From the NCBI GenBank assembly GCA_003221085.1, contig QHUD01000026.1, positions 1-7,883 of the forward strand: 7,883 bases of DNA. The letters run 5' to 3'. Made by a program: the position numbers and the translations under genes. Shown here one piece after another: positions 4,873 to 7,883 of the stretch; position 1 is the first letter of the stretch, and each line of letters begins with the position of its first letter. A model generated the notes under the pieces. It made no database searches. It was not told the origin of the DNA and worked only from the letters and a program-made list of their open reading frames with translations. This DNA comes from Gemmatimonadota bacterium (GTDB lineage Bacteria; Gemmatimonadota; Gemmatimonadetes; Gemmatimonadales; GWC2-71-9).

Positions 4873-6029
4873 AACGCGACTACTACACCATCCTGGGGGT
4901 CAAGCGCGACGCGGACGACGGCGAGATCAAGAAGGCATATCGCCAGCTCGCGATGAAGCATCATCCCGACCGCGTCGCCGCAGGTGAGAAGGACGCCGCC
5001 GAAGCGAAGTTCAAGGAGATCACCCAGGCCTACGAGGTACTCCGCGACCCCGAGCGGCGCGCCACCTACGACCGGTTCGGCGAAGCGGGGCTGAAGCGCG
5101 GCGCGGGCGGGGGCGCTGCGGGGTTCACCCACTTCGATCTGTCGGAAGCGCTCAACATCTTCATGCGGGACTTCGGCGGGTTGGGCGGGTTCGACGCGTT
5201 TTTCGGTGGCGCCGAGCGTTCCCGACGGGAGCGCCACCGCGGCCAGGACGTGAAGGTCACGTTGAAGCTCAGTCTCGCCGAGGTGGCGAGCGGCACCACC
5301 AAGAAGGTGAGAGTGCGCACCCTGGAGCGCTGCGCCGCGTGCGCCGGCACCGGGGCGACGCCAGGCACCAAGGCCACGAGCTGCGTGACCTGTGCCGGCA
5401 CGGGCGAAGTGCGGCGCGCCGCGCGCTCGCTGTTCGGACAGTTCGTATCCGTGTCGCCGTGCCCGAGCTGCGCGGGGGAGGGCACGGTGATCCAGCAGCC
5501 GTGCCCCAAATGCCAGGGCGACGGACGCGTGCGGGCCGAAAAGGAGCTCGAGATCAACGTCCCCGCCGGCGTCGCGGACCATCACTACCTCACGATGCGG
5601 GGACACGGAGCCCCCGGGGCGCGCAATGGGCCGCCCGGCGATCTCATCGCCGTGCTCGACATTGCCGAAGACCCGCGGTTCGAGCGCCACGGCGACGACC
5701 TGGTCTACGACCTGCCGGTCTCGTTCACTCAAGCGGCGCTCGGCGCCACGGTCCAGATCCCAACGCCCTACGGCGACGCGACCCTCGAGATCCAACAGGG
5801 GACACAGACCGGTGCGGTGTACCGTCTGCGTGGCAAGGGACTCCCGCGGGTCGGCGAGGGAGGTCGCGGCGACGTGCACGTGCGAGTGCATGTCTGGACG
5901 CCGGTCAAACTGACCGCGGAGCAGCGCGCCCTGCTCGAGCAACTCGCCAAGATCGAGAGCAAGCCGCCTTCGGAAGGGCACGCCGGAAAGCAATTCTGGG
6001 AGCAGCTGCGCCAGGCGCTCGGAGGCTAA
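4869..6029 (+). CDS. dnaJ: Chaperone protein DnaJ (type I Hsp40)
   Basis: DnaJ delivers unfolded proteins to DnaK and stimulates its ATPase. The 386-residue product is a full type I member. The J domain (about 1-70) has HPD at 32-34 in AMKHHPDR. A Gly/Phe-rich segment spans about 73-118 (GGLGGFDAFFGG). Four complete zinc motifs follow: CAACAGTG (155-162), CVTCAGTG (172-179), CPSCAGEG (198-205) and CPKCQGDG (212-219). The substrate-binding C-terminal domains begin at EINVPAGV and include the usual YDLPVSFTQAALGATVQIPT. The GTG start overlaps the hrcA stop as GTGA, a sign of translational coupling. It stands without dnaK or grpE in the window. It may be the main DnaJ or a second paralogue such as DnaJ2, which the sequence alone cannot settle. 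Confidence 0.95.
   Translation: MKRDYYTILGVKRDADDGEIKKAYRQLAMKHHPDRVAAGEKDAAEAKFKEITQAYEVLRDPERRATYDRFGEAGLKRGAGGGAAGFTHFDLSEALNIFMRDFGGLGGFDAFFGGAERSRRERHRGQDVKVTLKLSLAEVASGTTKKVRVRTLERCAACAGTGATPGTKATSCVTCAGTGEVRRAARSLFGQFVSVSPCPSCAGEGTVIQQPCPKCQGDGRVRAEKELEINVPAGVADHHYLTMRGHGAPGARNGPPGDLIAVLDIAEDPRFERHGDDLVYDLPVSFTQAALGATVQIPTPYGDATLEIQQGTQTGAVYRLRGKGLPRVGEGGRGDVHVRVHVWTPVKLTAEQRALLEQLAKIESKPPSEGHAGKQFWEQLRQALGG
6021..6025 (+). promoter_or_regulatory. Ribosome binding site for the HIT gene
   Basis: GGAGG overlaps the last codons of dnaJ and ends five bases before the ATG at 6031. It supports that start over the in-frame ATG at 6067, which is preceded by a G-rich run only three bases away. 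Confidence 0.5.
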
Positions 6030-6030
6030 A

Positions 6031-6408
6031 ATGACCCCGGGCGCGAGCCCAGGCGGAAGGGGGACCATGCCCGGAGGCTGTGTCTTTTGCAAGATCGCCG
6101 CCGGCGAGATCCCGGCGACCATCGTGAAGCGCGGTGATGGCGTCCTGGCGTTCAAGGATCTGAACCCCCAAGCGCCCACGCATCTTCTCGTGATCCCCAC
6201 GCACCACGTGGCCACGCTCAACGAGACGAAGGATGCGGGCCTCCTCGGGAAGTTGCTCGGGTTCGCGCGCGACCTGGCGCGAGAGAGCGGGATTGCGGAG
6301 CGCGGCTATCGCGTCGTAGTGAATACGAACCCTGACGGTGGACAGACGGTCTTCCATCTGCACCTGCATGTGCTCGGCGGCCGGCCGATGACGTGGCCAC
6401 CAGGATGA
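6031..6408 (+). CDS. HIT-family (HINT-like) nucleotide-binding protein
   Basis: HIT proteins bind nucleotides, and many hydrolyse nucleoside phosphoramidates or acyl-adenylates; the cellular substrate here is unknown. The product begins with a low-complexity MTPGASPGGRGT, then CVFCKIAAGEIPA (17-29), VLAFKDLNPQAPTHLLVIPTHHV split across 38-60, and ends with the histidine triad H109-x-H111-x-H113 in VFHLHLHVLGGRPM, followed by WPPG. That ending is typical of a complete member. CVFC is the paired cysteine often seen in bacterial HINT proteins. If translation starts at ATG 6067 the protein has 113 residues, which is closer to the family norm; ATG 6031 has the better ribosome site. The gene lies one base after dnaJ, probably in the same transcript. 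Confidence 0.92.
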   Translation: MTPGASPGGRGTMPGGCVFCKIAAGEIPATIVKRGDGVLAFKDLNPQAPTHLLVIPTHHVATLNETKDAGLLGKLLGFARDLARESGIAERGYRVVVNTNPDGGQTVFHLHLHVLGGRPMTWPPG

Positions 6409-6452
6409 AACGGCGACGGGTTGCCCGCCGGAATCGAGAGCGCTAAGTTTTT

Positions 6453-6588
6453 GTGTCCGTCACAGTTACCCAGAGCGGGGATCCTGTCCGACTTGCGACA
6501 TCACCATCAAGACGAGAAACCGGACGAGCGGCGCCTGCCCAAGATGGACGCGGCGCGCCGCAAAAGCCGGCGTCCGCACCCGGCCTGA
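6453..6588 (+). pseudogene. rpsU: Ribosomal protein bS21 gene, apparently disrupted
   Basis: bS21 is a small 30S ribosomal subunit protein. One frame (6472-6588) encodes RAGILSDLRHHHQDEKPDE followed by RRLPKMDAARRKSRRPHPA and a stop. This aligns without gaps to the C-terminal half of bS21 (AGILSDLR, EKP, ERR and a basic tail). In another frame the GTG at 6453 begins MSVTVTQSG, which resembles a bS21 N-terminus. The two frames meet in the run of four G at 6477-6480, so losing one G would join them. Even then only about 44 residues would result, and the first helix, usually of the ALRRFKR type, is missing. Several normally conserved positions are changed. The place is right: rpsU commonly precedes yqeY, and the stop here is one base before that gene. 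It could instead be a divergent functional gene with a TTG start at 6421, or the result of sequence errors. Confidence 0.55.
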
Positions 6589-6589
6589 C

Positions 6590-7033
6590 GTGGCGAGCTT
6601 GCCCGAGCGGCTGCGCGCCGCGATGAACGAATCCCGCAAGCAACGCGATCAAGGGCGCACGCTTCTCCTCTCCACCATCCTCGCAGATCTCAAGAACCGC
6701 GAATTCGAGCTCCAGCACCCCCTCTCCGACGAAGAGGCGGCGGAAGTCGTGCGGCGCGGCATCAAGCGCCGGCGCGAGGCGGCCGAGCAATACGCCGCCG
6801 CGGGCCGCCCCGACCGGGCCGAGGGGGAGCTGGGCGAGGTGAAGGCCCTCGAGGAGTTCCTCCCCGCCGCGGTCGACGCCGACGAGATTCGCCGCGCCGT
6901 GCGGGAGGCAATCGCCGCGGGCGCGAAGGATCTCGGAAAGGTGATGGGACAGGTGATGCCAAAGTTCAAAGGCCGGGCGGACGGCAAGCTGGTGAACCAG
7001 ATCGTCCGCGAGGAGCTGGCGGCCGCCGTATGA
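6590..7033 (+). CDS. GatB/YqeY domain-containing protein
   Basis: This 147-residue protein belongs to the YqeY family, which resembles the C-terminal tRNA-interacting domain of the amidotransferase subunit GatB. Its own biochemical role is not firmly established. Recognisable segments are LPERLRAAMNESRKQRDQ, LSTILADLKNREFE (29-42), LSDEEAAEVVRRGIKRRREA (45-64), YAAAGRPDRAEGELGEVKAL, EEFLPAAVDADEIRRAV and a C-terminal DLGKVMGQVMPKFKGRADGK before VNQIVREEL. The Lys/Gly-rich KxMGxVMPxxKGRADG segment is the family hallmark. Length is normal. The GTG at 6590 is accepted because the protein then starts as the family does; no clear ribosome binding site precedes it. It begins one base after the stop of the rpsU remnant and overlaps mutS2 by four bases. 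Confidence 0.92.
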   Translation: MASLPERLRAAMNESRKQRDQGRTLLLSTILADLKNREFELQHPLSDEEAAEVVRRGIKRRREAAEQYAAAGRPDRAEGELGEVKALEEFLPAAVDADEIRRAVREAIAAGAKDLGKVMGQVMPKFKGRADGKLVNQIVREELAAAV

Positions 7034-7883
7034 CCGTCGGGGGAGGGGTCGCGCCCTCCGTGCTGGCGACACTCGAGTTCCCGGCCGCGCTGGAGCGGGT
7101 GGCGGCACACGCCGCCGGGCCGCTGGGCGCCGCCCGCGTGGCGCAGCGGTCTCCCGCAACCGATCCCGACGCGATTCGCGCCGCGCTCGCCCAGGTGGCG
7201 GAGCTGGCCGCCCTTCTCATCACCGACGACGCGATTCGCGCCGAGCCCGTCCCCGATGTGGCCGCCGCTCTGGACCTGTTGGGCGTGCCGGGGAGCGTGC
7301 TCGAGGGCGCCGCGCTGGCACAGCTGGGTCGCGCGCTTGTCGCCGCGCGAGTCGTGGCCGCCGATCTGGCCCGCCTGGCGGCCGATGCCCCGCGCACCGC
7401 CGTGCTGCGGGTCGATCCGCCCCCGAAAGAGTTCGAGCAGCGGCTCGGCGTCTCGGTCGACGCGGGCGGCCAGGTGCAGGACGCGGCATCCCGAGGCCTC
7501 GCGCGCGCGCGCCGCGCCGTGCGAGAGGCGCGCGCCCGCCTCGTACAGAAGCTCGACGCCATGCTGGCCGCGCTCGATCCCACCGAGCGTGCACCCGATG
7601 CGGCCGTCACCGTGCGGGAGGGCCGCTACGTGATCCCCGTCCGCTCGACCGCGCGCGCGCGCGTCGGCGGCATCGTGCACGACGAATCGGCCACCCGCGC
7701 GACCGTCTTCATCGAACCGCCCGAGGTCATCGAGCTCGGCAACGCCCTGCGCGCCGCCGAGGTGGAGGAGCAGCGGGAAGTTTTGCAGGTGCTGCGGGAT
7801 TTGACGGAGCTCCTCCGCCCCCATCGCGATGCGATCGCCGCGGCATGGGAGATGTGCATCGCGTTCGACGACCTGTGCGCCCG
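7030..7883 (+). CDS. mutS2: Endonuclease MutS2, 3'-truncated by the window edge
   Basis: MutS2 is a MutS-like ATPase linked to suppression of homologous recombination and, in some bacteria, to rescue of collided ribosomes. The ATG at 7030 overlaps the yqeY stop as ATGA. The open frame runs to the end of the window, giving 284 complete residues of a protein usually near 780. The visible part is the N-terminal MutS core: LATLEFPAALERVAAHA near the start, a helical region, then VTVREGRYVIPVRSTARA and GGIVHDESATRATVFIEPPE with VIELGN, which are diagnostic of MutS2. The Walker ATPase, KOW and Smr nuclease parts would lie beyond the window, so whether this copy has the Smr domain cannot be told. 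A 17-base direct repeat at 7167 and 7227 falls in frame within it. Confidence 0.92.
   Translation, partial: MTVGGGVAPSVLATLEFPAALERVAAHAAGPLGAARVAQRSPATDPDAIRAALAQVAELAALLITDDAIRAEPVPDVAAALDLLGVPGSVLEGAALAQLGRALVAARVVAADLARLAADAPRTAVLRVDPPPKEFEQRLGVSVDAGGQVQDAASRGLARARRAVREARARLVQKLDAMLAALDPTERAPDAAVTVREGRYVIPVRSTARARVGGIVHDESATRATVFIEPPEVIELGNALRAAEVEEQREVLQVLRDLTELLRPHRDAIAAAWEMCIAFDDLCA

Noticed and set aside
5608..5622. CCCCCGGGGCGCGC in dnaJ resembling R4
   Set aside because: There is no opposing hairpin arm, and it codes for normal conserved DnaJ sequence (HGAPGAR).
4836..6221. 461-codon open frame on the - strand opposite dnaJ
   Set aside because: It mirrors the dnaJ codons, a known effect of high third-position GC. 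Its translation shows no recognisable domain, and dnaJ on the other strand is unmistakable.
6405..6446. 13-codon frame MKRRRVARRNRER starting in the HIT stop codon
   Set aside because: It is too short, unrelated to a known leader peptide, and overlaps the rpsU upstream region; basic codons are expected in such sequence.
6411..6452. Intrinsic terminator after the HIT gene
   Set aside because: The hairpin around CGGG-TTG-CCCG is short with a mismatch, and the T run (6448-6452) lies about 16 bases beyond it, so it does not fit a Rho-independent terminator.
6649..7824. 391-codon open frame on the - strand opposite yqeY and mutS2
   Set aside because: It is antisense to two well-recognised genes and its composition (Arg/Ala/Gly-rich) is that of a GC shadow.

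Overview
The window looks like a high-GC chromosomal stretch, probably from a member of the Gemmatimonadota. That placement is an inference from gene order, protein style and GC content; there is no rRNA or other direct marker to prove it. All recognised genes lie on the + strand and most abut or overlap by a few bases. In order they are: obg (5' end missing), dprA, a small HUH/Y1 transposase gene of the RAYT/IS200-like type with its repeats, hemW, hrcA, dnaJ, a HIT-family gene, a broken rpsU, a yqeY-type gene and mutS2 (3' end missing).

Positions 3-1959 hold obg and dprA, ten bases apart. Positions about 1981-2540 are an accessory island between dprA and hemW: a 133-residue Y1-type single-strand transposase with intact HVH and tyrosine motifs. 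An inverted hairpin repeat lies on its left and two direct hairpin units on its right. This is the layout of a REP-associated tyrosine transposase (RAYT) locus. A near-identical copy of the repeat lies inside hemW at 2744-2778, where it reads through in frame and lengthens a loop of HemW. hemW also carries a four-copy 10-bp tandem repeat near its 3' end.

Positions 2598-6408 (hemW, hrcA, dnaJ, HIT) are packed with 1-bp gaps or a 4-bp overlap, so they probably form one transcription unit. It joins a heme chaperone, the heat-shock repressor HrcA and the DnaJ co-chaperone; grpE and dnaK are not in the window. Positions 6409-6589 contain no intact gene. They hold what looks like a decayed or frame-disrupted ribosomal protein bS21 gene (rpsU), whose C-terminal half is still recognisable one base before yqeY, the place where rpsU usually sits. 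yqeY overlaps mutS2 by four bases, and mutS2 runs off the end before its ATPase domain.

The most interesting material is the RAYT/REP island and its footprint inside hemW, followed by the rpsU lesion. No CRISPR array, tRNA, rRNA or convincing intrinsic terminator was seen.
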